Shown here one piece after another: positions 35,965-48,478 of a stretch of 64,000 bases of DNA. The position numbers and the translations under genes are program-made. The notes below the pieces were generated by a model. That model worked only from the letters and a program-made list of their open reading frames with translations. It was not told the origin of the DNA and did no database searches. The stretch covers positions 1 to 64,000 of the forward strand of contig JAEUWP010000601.1 of NCBI GenBank assembly GCA_018524725.1, in the 5' to 3' direction. Each line of letters begins with the position of its first letter. Position 1 is the stretch's first letter. This DNA is from Podaxis mareebaensis (taxonomy: Eukaryota > Basidiomycota > Agaricomycetes > Agaricales > Agaricaceae).

Positions 35965-38733
35965 ATGGCGAAGAAAACGAGGACAAGAGCGAAGGAAGAT
36001 GATAAGCCAGCGAAGACCGGAGGGAATAAGCCAGTCAAGGTTGTGACCTTTGAGACTCCAGAATCAGGTTCGTCTTTCTAATAGAATACACCAAAGTGGT
36101 TTTGGGCAGAGATTTACTCATCACGCGCCGTCCAGACCCTCAAGAACAGCCTCAATATCCGGCTGCCCGGGCATTTCCCGCTGACAGTGCTGTGGAGCAT
36201 GAGCCAGTCAATTCAGGTTCGGGTGCGTGGGGAGAAACGGCAAATGGTGGAGGTTGGGATAATCCACCATCTAGCTGGGATCAGCCATCTGCTACAGGTT
36301 GGACCAGCCCGACGCCTGAGCCTCTCCCCGTCCCTCCCCCTATTCCTACAGACGCGCGTTCTCCACCTCCAACATCACCTCCGCCTCCTCGGCCACCATC
36401 AGTCGCACTCGACACCACAACATCGACCAAAGATTTAGATAGTCAGAAACCAATGCTGGAGGAACCACATGATGAACATCATACTTGGACAGGTCATCAC
36501 GATGCCACATCCGGTCACGGGCAATGGGGATCACCTCTCAGTAATGCGACGACACACATTCTTTTGACATCACCCGCCGCTGAACAGCATCCACTTCCCG
36601 GCGAACCACAATCTTTCACTGCAGCGGCAACAGCAATGCGGAATGTTAGATACACTTCCGCCAGTGAGATGGCCAAGAAAAACACACGCACACCCGCATC
36701 GCCACCCCACCCCCAGCCCGCTCCAGTTCCGCCAGTTCCCCCAGCGCCGGTAGCTTCGACCCCGAATGCGCAGTCCCGCTCACACATGACCCCGCAACAA
36801 TGGGCAGCATGGTCGAAAGACACACCTACTTCGTCGTCTTCAGTTAATCGGTTCGGCAACAGAGACGATTACGCAGTAGTGGCTGCTGCTTTGGATAGGG
36901 ACATCAAGAAAGCAGCAGTAGCAGCAGGCCATTACAACCCAAAAGCACATAAACCACAGCAACCAAAGCACAATGCCGATTGGTCAGCGCAGTCCCACCA
37001 ACCTGGAGACTGGGAGAACCCTTCGAGCGGAGGTGGTTGGGGTCAACAGCCCCAACCTTCGGCGGCTGAGGCGTGGGGTGCACATAAGGGCAGCGACACT
37101 GGCTGGGACTCACGATCGAAAAGAAGAAGTGGTGCAGGAGGAAGTGGTTGGGGACATGGGAGCGAGGCGGGATGGAGCCAGAATGGGCGCTCGGGGTATC
37201 ACTCACAAAAACATCGACACCATACCCAATCTTCGAAACATCACCACCCCTCAAAGAGCTGGCAGAAATGGGGTCGGCAGCAGGAGGAGACGGAATCAGA
37301 GTCGGAAGACGAGAGCGAAGAATGGGAGGAAGACGGTGAAGATTGGTACGCTGGTGGGTCGTCAAAAGGGGATGGGTGGGGTGACAAGGCGGGAGGCGGC
37401 GCTTCAGGACAAGATACTGGTGGGTGGAACACGTCTGGCGGTGATGGTTGGACTATGAATTCTGGTGGTTGGGATCAGCCTCAAAATGATCAAGGATGGG
37501 GAACGAATCAGGGTGCTTGGGGTGAATCCAAGGTGATTACCGATCCTCCAGAGAATGCCGGGACCAGGAACGTCCTGTCTCCCCAGCAGCGCTCTCAGAT
37601 CCTCAACTCGTTGCTCAACCTTCCACAGGGGCAGAAGTCGCAGAGTACTTCGCGGTACCCTCACGGCGTCACTCTGACCGATGATCCAGTTCCTGGTAAA
37701 GGCCACAAACCAGAGTCGTCATGGGGTCAGCATGATGCTTGGGGTCATGACGCTGGTTGGGGACCCATCCAGGAAGAAGACGAGGAGACCGATACTCAGG
37801 GGGGACATGCCCCACCACAACCTCCTCAAAAGAAACATGATCCTTGGGCTCATAGGATCGACGATACTTCTTACTCGATGCCTTCGAAGACACTGGCGTA
37901 TGCGTATAAAGACACCAAGACGTCGCTACACCAGGAAAAACCCAGGAATAGCATCCACAATTACTCCACCGTCCAGTTCGTCGAATCTCATGGCGCCGCG
38001 TTGCAGCCTGTCGAACAGGCTCTCTTCGGTAGAGCAAGATGGGCAAAAGACCGGATTCATTGGATGTTCCCTCCCGATAAGGATGAACGCGTGTCCACGC
38101 TTCTTGCCTGGATAGAGTCGATGTCATACGATCTGGGAACTTTTGGTGTAAGTTCTGTTCGGCCCGGACTTCAGTTAATGTCATAGCTCAGTTCGCTTCA
38201 CATACAGCTTCATAAGTTCCTGCAGTCAAGGGAGCGCGGGGCGCTCATCACAAACGCTGCCTTCCGTCTACCACAGTTCCCCAGTCAACCTGTTTTTGAC
38301 TGGTTAACACTCGACCAATTGCAAGGGACCATGGATAAGATTATGCAAGAATCCGTCGTGTTCTACGATCCTGCGACACAAGTGATTGTTTTCGTGCTAC
38401 TGCCATCAAAAAGTGGTAATAGCGTCGCCATGTGGAGGAGAAAGATCAAGGTGCCGAACAACACGCGACTCATGTACCAGTCGCATATAACACAAGCCAT
38501 GGCGGGATTGAAAAAAGAGAAGGATTACGTCGTGTATGTTGATCGGTGAGTGATTGCATCTATCTTCGTTGTCGCTGCTGATCCTTTATCCCAGCATACC
38601 TATAAAGCCCGAAGATCCTGACAAGCCGAAACCTGCGGACGTATCCAAAACATCACCCAAGAAAATCAAGAAGGATGCGCAAGCCCCAACGCAGAAGAAA
38701 CGCAAGTGGTGGCAAATCTTCAAATCAACATAA
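35965..38733 (+). CDS. Large Trp/Gly-rich protein with conserved C-terminal domain
   Basis: Four exons, 35965-36067, 36136-38147, 38208-38545, 38595-38733, give 863 residues. The N-terminus is basic (MAKKTRTRAKEDDKPAK). Residues 35-640 are low complexity with Pro-rich blocks and many GGWG/GWDQ/DWYAGG repeats. The C-terminal 220 residues are globular: YSTVQFVESHGAALQPVEQA, LFGRARWAKDRIHWMFPPDK, LLAWIESMSYDLGTFG, then LHKFLQSRERGALITNAAFR and QAMAGLKKEKDYVVYVDR. Closely similar C-termini are common in Agaricomycete proteomes, where I recall the label CcmS-related domain; that name is from memory and unverified. GW repeats can bind Argonaute-type or EH/WW partners, but a role is not established. 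Confidence 0.7.
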
Positions 38734-39278
38734 ACTCGAATTCCGTTCTCTTGCGACATCTCATATTTTACTCTCTTTTCGTTACCTCTTGGATTCATTC
38801 CAGGCTCATAGTATTTTGTGTTTTCTTTTCGTAAAGTAATGTTGTCGTAGTGCTTTGTATTTATGGTCATACCCACTTTGTATCATTAGCACGCTAGCAT
38901 ACTAATCATTTCCTTTTCTCCCCTAGATACCTTTTTCGTAGGATAATCCAGAGTTGTCAAGAGTAATAGGAGTGTTCCACGCGCCAGGCTGTTGTTGTTA
39001 CTGAACTTCAGACCGCTACAAGCAGACTAACTGCTAAGACGCGGTAGGTGTCAACCAAGACTAGCTAGTGACTACGTCCCCAGCTGGGTGGTATCTACAA
39101 GTAAGATAAGGTTCTTGAAGTGGATGAGCGGCGTGACAATCAAATATGGACCACGTGCCAGACCGATAATTCTCATATTGACGTCTGTTCTGGTAAAATA
39201 CCTTTATGTAAGTGCTTCCCATTAAACGGCAAGTGGGCCACCAGAGACTCTTGGAATGTACCTCAAGCCTCAACCACC
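38734..39278. other. Intergenic
   Basis: About 545 bp. A CACGTG palindrome at 39152-39157 lies 122 bp upstream of the next start; nothing else recognised. Confidence 0.4.
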
Positions 39279-40047
39279 ATGGCACAGTCCGCAGAAGATC
39301 CCAAACTACACAACGACTGTTTAACCCCTCCCATTATTGTAGCACATCATCCGCCACCAACCAGCCGAAGTGACGGTGCGAGGATCGAACGTCGTACTCG
39401 TGATCCCTACATCCGGCTTGCCATCGTAACGGGCATCCTTATGCCAATTGCTGCAGTGCCATACCTACTTTCCCGAAGGCGCATCTCTGGATTGCAACGG
39501 AGATGCGAAGATCTAGAGTCTAAGTTGAAGGCGGTGGAGAGGCGGCTAAGTGCTGGTATTTCAGAGAGTTCGGACATCAGAAATGAGCAAGTGAAAATGA
39601 GGGCAATGCTGCACGATATGATGCACAAGACGGACGAAATACAACGAGATGCGATCCAACACGTCGCGAAGCAAAGTCAAATAACCCAAGCGATACAGTC
39701 GGATCTTGGCAAGTTGTTGGAGGAGACGCAGCAGACACGGTAATTAATCCCGTCCCCCGGACTTAGGGATCGCCTGCGAGGACGGCTATTAACCAGGTGG
39801 CTCCTCTTTTTGTGACAGGACCCATACTGCGACCCTCCGAGCGCTCGGAACGTCACTCGCTGACGTTGCAGCCTTTATGCATGAGATTGAATTGCAGATG
39901 GGCCTGCAAAGTGGCACTGATAGGGATAAGCGGGGCATTCATCGATTACGGTTATTGGCACTCCGGATGCAGAGTCAAGCCCAGAAGGATGAGGACAAGG
40001 TGCGTGTTTGTATGCCATACGACAGGGCGTCATTTCATGTCCGATGA
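39279..40047 (+). CDS. Small membrane-anchored coiled-coil protein
   Basis: Exons 39279-39739 and 39819-40047 give 229 residues. One hydrophobic span at about 46-64 (LAIVTGILMPIAAVPYLLSR) is followed by basic residues and then by a long amphipathic coiled coil (LQRRCEDLESKLKAVERRLS onward). An alternative uses a further intron 40000-40097 and ends at 40121 with EASVRMA (221 residues); the donor AAG|GTGCGT is good, so this may be the true end. I recognise no family; an organelle outer-membrane or ER tether is possible from the layout but unproven. Confidence 0.55.
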
Positions 40048-40508
40048 CGCTGAGTAGATTCAATCGGCATGACCGCGCTGCGATGGTATCATTGCAGGAA
40101 GCCAGTGTCCGCATGGCATGATTGGGTGGGTAATTATGGGCCAGCGGAAGCGTCAGAGACGCTGTATAGCACTGATGCATGGGAGGGATCATTACCATGT
40201 GGGGTGTGGGCCGAGTAGGAGTTGTGTAAACGAAATTCGTTGTCGAAATGCACAGAATTATTACAGATTATTACATACCAAACAAAGGCGGATCACAAGG
40301 GCGTTACACCAGGAGGCCCACAACCTCAAGTAACTTTTCTCACGTACACCTTGTCTCTAAACCCATCTCCCTGTCCCCCGCATGTCTTCCCGCCGCTAGT
40401 CTCGTGCACGGGACATGCAAATATCATCAACGACTTGAACCACACACCTCCCAGGAATCTACAGCTTCGTTTCCATTTATTTGCCTTAATTGACTCGTTC
40501 CATCAGTC
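40048..40508. other. Intergenic, promoter of GAR-domain gene
   Basis: About 460 bp with pyrimidine-rich tracts (40370-40500) just before the GAR-domain gene start; no gene. Confidence 0.4.
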
Positions 40509-43500
40509 ATGTCCGACACAGTAAATCCGTCACCAAATCCAGAGCTGGATACACGACCCCCCGTCGCTCCAGACCCAGCGTCGACAGTCCCTACAACAGA
40601 AGATGTCACCGCCACTGCGGAACAGAAGAAGCCGGGCGGAGAAGAGGCATTAGAGTCTCATGAAGTCATCGAATTACAGGCTTTCAGTGAGAAGAAGTCT
40701 TGGATAGAAGAGAGGATCAGGGTGAGTCTTCTTGGACATCTCGCTCTACGTCTCTTGACTCTCCTTCAGTTCCTGGAGGATATGCCACCCATAGATGCCT
40801 TTGTAGGACTAGACGCAATTCGTGCTTCCGCCGAGGTCGTACCCGGCCTCCCATCTCGTGCCGTCCTCGACGAGTGGACGGCCAAACATGATATGGTCGA
40901 CAAAGAGATGGAGGTTTTTGATACAGTTGAGTTGGAGAAGTTGAGGCAGTTGACCAAGGGTGAGCTCAACCACTTTCACAGCCCCGTCACGCACTGATTG
41001 TCGTCGAAAGCTGCTACGCACAGAAACTTATCCCCGGCGGATACTGATGTTATTGAACTGACTCTTACGACCATTTTCGCCCTCGACAAGCTGTTACAAT
41101 TGCTGCGCGACCGCTCCTTCGCCCTCGAGCTTCTTGCGACTCGTCTAGTTTGGGAGGAACATCGGTCCGCTGCTTGGGTTGAACGTCGTCTAATTATCGA
41201 GGATTTCGCACAGTTCATAGCCAAACGTGCACGTTGGAATACTTCCATCTATGACAACCCGGTCAAAGACGAGTACCCTCTTGCCAGGCGTGGTTCAGTT
41301 GCCTCCTTTGCCTCAGCCAGCTCCGACACGTCCGTGAATTCGACTGCGTTTTCTCGCAGTGCACGTTTCAAGCTGGCCGAGCTTTTATCGCGCGATGCGG
41401 CACATTTCGGGAGTCGCGTCACAGCCCTTAGACATGGCAAGATTGCATCAGCGGGCAAGGCCCTGGACAAACTCATTGATCTCAGTAGGACGCCTGTACC
41501 GGAGGAACTTTTGGACGAGCAGGACCGCCTTGAAGAGAAGGGCATCAATGAACTCGAACAGATTGGTAAATTCGCTATGAGCCTCGTGATGCAATGGCGC
41601 AAGTGAGTGGTGTATGCTTAATCGTTTTGTGGTCACTAATGGTTAATGTCATCTTGTTCCAGGGCCGATGAAATTCACGTCGAGACCATGAAGGATCAAG
41701 TGGCCGCCCAGAATCTTCTCGAGGAGATCGAGACCGCTAAACTGCACCATCCAACTCAGAGACAGTGCAACTCCTTCATCTCTCGTGCAGATGCGCTGTT
41801 AAAACGTTTATCTGTCAGGGTTAATCCAGTTGCCACTCCACAATTCTTCCCTCATCCAACACACCCTCTTTTCGAGGACCAAAAGGAGTTCAACGCTCAA
41901 CTCGCGCAGACCCTAGCCGCAGAAATTCAGACCGCCACTGATCTTGTTAACAAGGTCAACATCTCTGCTAAACAATACCAAGGGATGTACGAGGCTGTGA
42001 AGCGACTTGACGCTGTCCTGGAAGATGCCATCAACACGTCTGCGAACTTCAAAACATATTTGAAGCAAATGGAGGTTGGAATGCCGAGTAAGGATGGTGA
42101 CGGCTCTGCCCCTAATCTTAGCTCGGAACGCTGTTTGGACATTTCCCGTCATGCTGTCTTTCTCGCTCTTTGGCCGGCAATATCCGACGAAATAACGGAA
42201 GCAATTAAGCGTACAGAGGCCATCCTACCGGAGTTCCAAGTCTCATTGGCCCTCTTTGACGAGTCGGGCGTTAGGGATCCAGAATACAGGAGACAAGCAT
42301 CGGTAGAAATACAACAGCTGCAAATGATGAAGGAGAAGGTTGAGGCTGCCTATCGACAGATGCTGGCCAAGCTAGATCATCTACGGGAAGCACGGAGGAT
42401 CTCTTGTAATGTCGATGGGATTCAGCAACGCTTTGCAGACTTCCGACTGCAGCTCATTGAAACTATGGAGCGAACACGGTGGCGACAAGATTCCCTCAAC
42501 AGCGACCTGCCTCTAACCCCTGAAAGTCCACCTGCGGTCATTGAAGAAGATCTCAATATTCCCCCTGTTGATTTCTCGAAGCAGCTAGCCGACATCGAGC
42601 AGGATATCGTGGACGAAGTTGATGCACCTTATGCCCCCCTATCCCAGCACCTCGAAATTCCCCTCAAGGAACACTTCACGCGTAAATTTGCCGCGCTGAA
42701 AGGTTCGGCCATGGCATGCCAAGAGATGATCAGTATGCTGGCATCACTGCAACAACAAGCTTCCGCAATGGCTTCAGCTCGAGAAGAGTGCCATGCTCTC
42801 CAACTTCGCATTGAGGACACGAAGATCCGCTCCAGCGATATCGCAGAAAGCATCTTGGTGGGTGCCACCGTGAAAGGACACGCCGCCGACGAAGTTGCCG
42901 GGTTCCACCGCGAAGTGGACAGTATACAAGCAAATGTCAAATCCTTTACGGAGGGATTGGTGTTCAAAGTCTCCTTTGTGGCTCGAAACTCCCCCTCGCT
43001 CAGCTCCAGCACTTCGCGACAACGTTCCTTGTCAATCGATCCTAATGCTTCTTTCCCTGGTACACATGAGGCTCACTTTGATCTCCTTTCCGTTGATGCT
43101 GCTGTTCGAGCGGATTGTAATTCGTTTGCAATGAGACTCGGTGGCGAAATGGAGGGTCTGCTCAAATGCAAACATCACTTGACGCTAGCGCGGTTGTCAA
43201 AGGACCTGGACAACGAACTTGCAAAGACCATCAGCCAGATATATGAGGCCACCCAGGAACTCAACGGGTGGAAGTCGAAGAGGGAGCAGTTCACAAATGA
43301 TGGGAACTATCTGGCGTCCCTTAACGAGCTTCTCAAGATTGTCGAGAAATACTCTGCCACGCACCGAAGGAATATCAGCCAACAATTCTCTCCACATCGA
43401 GAACTATTACGCCAGATGGAGGCTTCCTCGACTGCTCTTGACCAACCCACTCGCGAAACGTTGTACATGGCTCGTGTACGTGCCGTGGATGATGCCGAAT

Positions 43501-46159
43501 TGCGTTTCAACACTTGGGCAGAGAACCTAGTGTCGTTCAAGGGCGAGCTTGATCAAGCTATTCGAACCGAGCTCTTCCGTCTTGATGAACTCAAGCGGGC
43601 GGAGGAACAGCGACAGAAGGAAGAGGAAGCGCGGCAAAAAGCGGAGGAGGAGAAACGGAGACAGTTAGAAGATGAAAAGCGCCGGAAAGAAGAGGCTGAG
43701 CGGGAAGAGGTAGCCCGGTTGGCCGAGGAGGCACGCATGCAGCAAGAAAAGCGACGATTGGCAGAAATGGAGGCCGAAAAGTCACGTCTGGAACAAGAGA
43801 GGATTGAAGCAGAAAGGCGGGCATTGACAGAGAAGCAGGAAGCGGAGGCCGAACGGCTGCGCCTAGAGCAGCAATATAATGCAACGATGGAGGCACAGCG
43901 GTTACAATCTGAAAGGGAGCGCTATGAACTTGCCTCAAGGTTGCGGCAGCTTGAGGAAGAATTAAACTCGACCAAGCGCTTACAGCAGGATCAACAAAGG
44001 ACTGCTGCTGAGCAAACTGCAAAGACGGTGTCGGAGTTGGAGAGGCAGCGTCGTGATCTGGAGGATTTATTAAAAGAGTACCGCGACAAGCTGGAGGCAT
44101 TGAAGACCCTGGAAAGCCAAGCCCAACAAACTCAGAAACAACCCTCCAAGCATAAGATACAGACAACGACAGACCCTGCTCAAGGTTTGGACTACCGATC
44201 TCCTCTTACTTTTGTAGATTGACGTTTGGTTGCAGATGTATTCACATTTGAAGTGTCCCCTGTTACACCCACTCCCCGTACACAAGCAATGCTGGAGCTG
44301 GAAACGCGCATCCATACGCTCAGGAGAAGGTTGAGTGTCCTTGGTCTCAATAATGCGGCCAGTTCATCTCTCAACCTTCCGACTAAAGATGAAGTTCAAC
44401 GCTACAAACACGAACTGACAGCTATTTGCAAGGAGAACGACACACTACCCGCCAGCGTCGAGGATGCCTCTACTAACACGGTTCTTCGATCCTTTCGAAC
44501 CGAGTTGGATGCGGCCAAGGAGCGGATGCAGAATCTCGAGAATTTGGCTGAGCTAAATTCCAACCTCCAGAAATGTGACGCAGCGCTCAGCGACCTGTTA
44601 GAACACGTTGATAGCTACCCCGCACCTCCAACAATTACTATGTCGTCGTTCTCTGCACCTCAGCTCGCCCCACCCGAGGAACAGTTGTCAGCTCGTGTCA
44701 GATTCACCAAAGGCACCATCAGCACGACAGAAGAGTTGGCCCAGCCTCTTCTTTCCGATCCGCGTGTAGCAACCGAGCACTCGAGGATAATGCAAACATG
44801 GAAGGAACTCTCCGAGATGGCTCATGATCGACTAGGCGGCAAGAAGTCCCGACCGAACAGTGTGGTCAGCTCTCGTGGGAGCTCTGGGAGGAATAGTGTC
44901 ACTTCTGTGCGAACGACACATAGTACAGCGACAAACCAGTCCTCTCACAGCAAGAGGGACTCCTATAGCGGTCTGTCAGTTGGCTCGAAACCACCACAGT
45001 CATCAAAAGGACGCCTTCTTGCACCACCACCACCCACACCAACTCAACGGCGGGTTGTTTCTAGTGGAAGCGAATCAACAACCCGTTCGTCAAGTCGGAT
45101 GTCATCCATATCGTCGATGCGTTCAGTGTCAGGATCCTTCAACTCTTCACTATATCAACCAACGTTCTCATCCCGGCAGCGAACGGCGAGCTTATCTTCG
45201 ACAGCGAATAATACACCTACGCTCGCCAAACGGACATCTAATACCCCTCTTCGGACGAAAGCATCCACGAGTCAGCAAACCAAACGCCCTGGTTCTCCTG
45301 CCATATCAGAAGCATCCTCTACTCGTTCATCAACGCGGTCGTTCGCTACATCATCCCGCGCTTCCCGTTCTTCACGTTCTTCCATTGGCGGTGGCTCCAC
45401 TTGGGCACGGGCACCCCGAGACTCATTATCATCCATCATCCCTCCACGCGTCGCAACTCCTCAAAGGAAGGACAAACCACCAAGGAAGAAGTATGTCCCC
45501 AATCCGCAGAGCAAGCTAGATGTTGCTGTTGGAGACGTTGTGAACAACCTCCCCGTGGGGATCAATGTGGAGGGATTGACAGAAACGTGGAAAGACCAGA
45601 GTGGAAAGTATTGGATCGGAAATCAAGATCCCAAACTTTGTTTCTGTCGTATCCTACGTTCACAAACTGTCATGGTTCGTGTAGGCGGTGGGTGGCAAGA
45701 ATTATCCAAGTAGGTTGCATATATGCAGTCTTCTCCAGGTGGCATGCTGACACGGTTTCTAGGTTTATCAAGAACCATTTCGCGGATAGCTTCAGACTGC
45801 TATCGGAGTCTCCACCTGGACCGGGTGGTCAAGAAGAAAAGTGGATAAGCTCAGCGACACTGCTTGAAGCCGCCGAGATCACAAGTACGAACACGGCCAC
45901 GATGAAATCCCCACCGCCTGCACCTCCACGAACGCCGGAACCCAAAGTACCCTTCGTCCCCTCGTTTTCCCTTCTCACACCGAGTGGTCAAAGCCCTCGG
46001 TCGATCGCGTCGTCACCTTCAACGAAAGGCTCGCCACTGACCCCGCTTCAATTCATTCGTCGTGCAGAACCTGATCCAGTGCTTTTGCGTCCAGTCACGC
46101 CCACAAAACCGTCCAGAGGCAACAACTCACATTCACCTCTTCGTCTCTGGAGACCTTGA
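40509..46159 (+). CDS. Coiled-coil protein with GAS2-related (GAR) microtubule-binding domain
   Basis: Six exons, 40509-40721, 40770-40959, 41011-41602, 41663-44184, 44236-45709, 45763-46159, give 1795 residues, the largest gene here. After a short acidic N-terminus come about 900 mostly helical residues of spectrin-repeat-like character (ERRLIIEDFAQFIAKRARWN and similar), then a continuous Glu/Lys/Arg coiled coil at about 975-1155 (RQKEEEARQKAEEEKRRQ), a Ser/Arg-rich linker with SSR repeats (about 1330-1585), and the GAR domain at about 1590-1690: DVAVGDVVNNLPVGINVEGL, YWIGNQDPKLCFCRIL and MVRVGGGWQELSKFIKNHF. GAR domains bind microtubules in GAS2 and spectraplakins. No actin-binding CH domains are present, so it is a microtubule rather than cross-linking protein. 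A role in nuclear migration or spindle positioning is plausible but inferred. Confidence 0.85.
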
Positions 46160-46463
46160 GGTCTAGATCTACGCATAATCCGGCTACTTGTTCGCTTCTA
46201 ATTCAGCTCCCTTTTACTCCGTGCTTTCTTGCTGTCTATTTATCACTTCCACGCTGCTATACTGGCATGGTTTTACTTAGTCAACGTTCACGATTCGCTG
46301 CAAGGCATCGCTTGTATCTTGTATATCAACACTATCACAACCTTTGAACAATGAGTGTCATGTCATCCCATTCTTTTCTAGAAGTGCTAATATACATATT
46401 ATCATCTGTGCCATCTAAGTAGTAGTATGTCCCTGAGAAGTGGTGGGTATAATAGCATAAATG
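46160..46463. other. 3' intergenic between convergent GAR and zinc-finger genes
   Basis: About 300 bp, AT-richer than flanks; no coding signal. Confidence 0.45.
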
Positions 46464-48216
46464 CTAAATGCGGGTATGGCGTTTAGCTGTCCGACCCCTA
46501 GCGTTGTCCATGTTGTGAGTTCTCTTCTGGTGTCGTTTGAGAAGGTCCTGTCGAACGAAAGTAGTATCGCCGAAGGGACACAGGTCGCAAACAAAAGGTC
46601 GGATGCCCGTGTGACTGAGTTCATGTCTTTTGCATTCGTTCTTGCGAAGAAATCTCGCTGGACTAGTACACAAAGATGATTCGGGGAAAAACCGACACGA
46701 AGGGGGCCCACTCACCAGTGCGTACATGCGAATGGCCGTTGGTCCAAATGGCCTCCAACGTGAATCAAGATATGGTCGCGCCTCCGGTTAGACTGGTTGC
46801 ATCCGACAATGTAGCAACGATATTCCTCTGTCAACAAGCCCTGAGCAGTCAACTTGCCAGCGAAAGAAAGTAGCCATTTTTTGTCATATTCCTGACATTG
46901 ATTCCGCAACCGATATCGTTCAGCTTTAGCTTTCAACTCACTGAGCTCGATTCCTCGATGAGCGTCCAGAATTGGTGTTCCATAGTTGATAGGTAAACCC
47001 GAGGGCATATAACTGCTCAAATCTTCGACAATTGGTTGCGGAGTGACAGCGCATGGAGAAGTCATTCCACGCTTGACGGTGTGTCTTTTAGTCGCTTTCC
47101 TGAGTTTTGACCGGGTTTTGCGCCTCGAGAAGTTGGGAATAAACGCAGACCCATTGCTGGACTTGACACTAAACGAAAGACTGGGTTCATAGTCGCTCTC
47201 CTTCTTGTGTGGTGATGTGGTTTCCTCGAATCGTTGGAGGTTTTGCGCAGTGAGGGGCAAAGGAGATTCCGGGGGTTCTGGACAGACGACGGATAACCCA
47301 GAGGAAGCGGTGGTACAAGGCTCTGTCTTTGGCTCTGATTCTTCCCCCTCCGCCAGCCCCAGATTAGGGGTGGCGGGAAGAGGTGGGAGTAGAGGTCCGA
47401 GCCCCAGTTGCGGGTGCATGATGTCGGCAGGGTTGACGCAGAGAATGGGTGAATCACGAAGCTGGAGAAAGGCGTTTCGAACGCAAGCTGCATTGGATTG
47501 TAGATCCAATTCCTGAACACCTGAGCTTGTGTTGGACGGTCCATCATCTTGGTAAGCCGGCGAGGAACATAGTAAATGTCTGGCCGTTACGGGAAAGCAG
47601 AACAAGACAGACCTCCAAAACGAGCCTTTAGTTCCGCAGAGAGACTTTCGACAGTGTGGCCAGAAGCCTCCAATATACGTTGGAGTACCCACCTTCCTTG
47701 TTCTTCTGCAGGGATAGAAGCTGGAGGTTGCGGAGGAGCAGCATGCAGAGCCGGCTCTTGTTTCATTCCAATGACTGGTTCGTCGTCCATGACGTCCAAG
47801 TCCTCTCGTAAAAATTCCGCGGGATCGAGCCAAGAAGACAAAGTGAGGTGTTCCAGAACAGGGTCTCCGTAGATACTAGAGCCAACTTGAGAGTCGTAGG
47901 TGGACTCTGTGCGCATAAAGGTACGGTATCGGTGTACCGTTTCGTGGCCAGAACCGAGTTTATGAACTTCAGGCGTGTCATCTTGATGTCTCGTTCTGTC
48001 AGCCATAGGAAAGATAATACCAAGCCCAGATAGACCAGCAGAACCTGGAGGCGCTCGAAAGGGTCCATTGGACTGGAAGTTGTCCTGAAAGCTTCGCGAC
48101 TGGGGATTTGCACCAAAAGGCCGAATGTCGGACTTTGAAGGGTTTGTAGGGGAGTAGAGCGTGGTGTTGAGTGACGCTAGTGTCATGTTCCCCGCCGTCA
48201 GCGGCTGGGTGAACAT
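46464..48216 (-). CDS. C2H2 zinc-finger protein, putative transcription factor
   Basis: Three exons from the right: 48216-47613, 47547-46716, 46662-46464, give 544 residues. The C-terminus has three C2H2 modules: a degenerate one (YRCYIVGCNQSNRRRDHILI then HVGGH), a canonical one (FACTHCPARFLRKNECKRHE and LSHTG) and a third (FVCDLCPF, then FVRQDLLKRHQKRTH). The link TG-x-RPF between fingers is standard. The N-terminal 400 residues are disordered with acidic patches (FLREDLDVMDDEPV) that could activate transcription and a basic stretch (FSRRKTRSKLRKATKRHTVK) for nuclear import. An intron splits the second finger between its two Cys. DNA target unknown. It is divergent from the reductase gene. 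Confidence 0.82.
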
Positions 48217-48478
48217 TATGATAGAACAAATAGGATATGTGGTTAAGTAGGAATAGGATGAAGAGAGCCTTTGAGATGTTAAGTGGTGGGGTACTGTATG
48301 AATATATGCAGGAGAATGAGAAGTGTAGAAACCAAGCTGTATTTAGTACTCAACCACACATAAATCAGAAACATATCTCTATTTGTCTTTGTATACCAAA
48401 GACATCTGAGGAGACCGCGGTCCGAAGGTGGGCAAAAATAGACCAGTCGACACATCTGCTCGGAAAGCTTGAGCCCCG

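Noticed and set aside
43553..44315. Minus-strand ORFs opposite the coiled coil of the GAR protein
   Set aside because: Shadow frames of a Glu/Lys-rich coding region; no splice or domain support.
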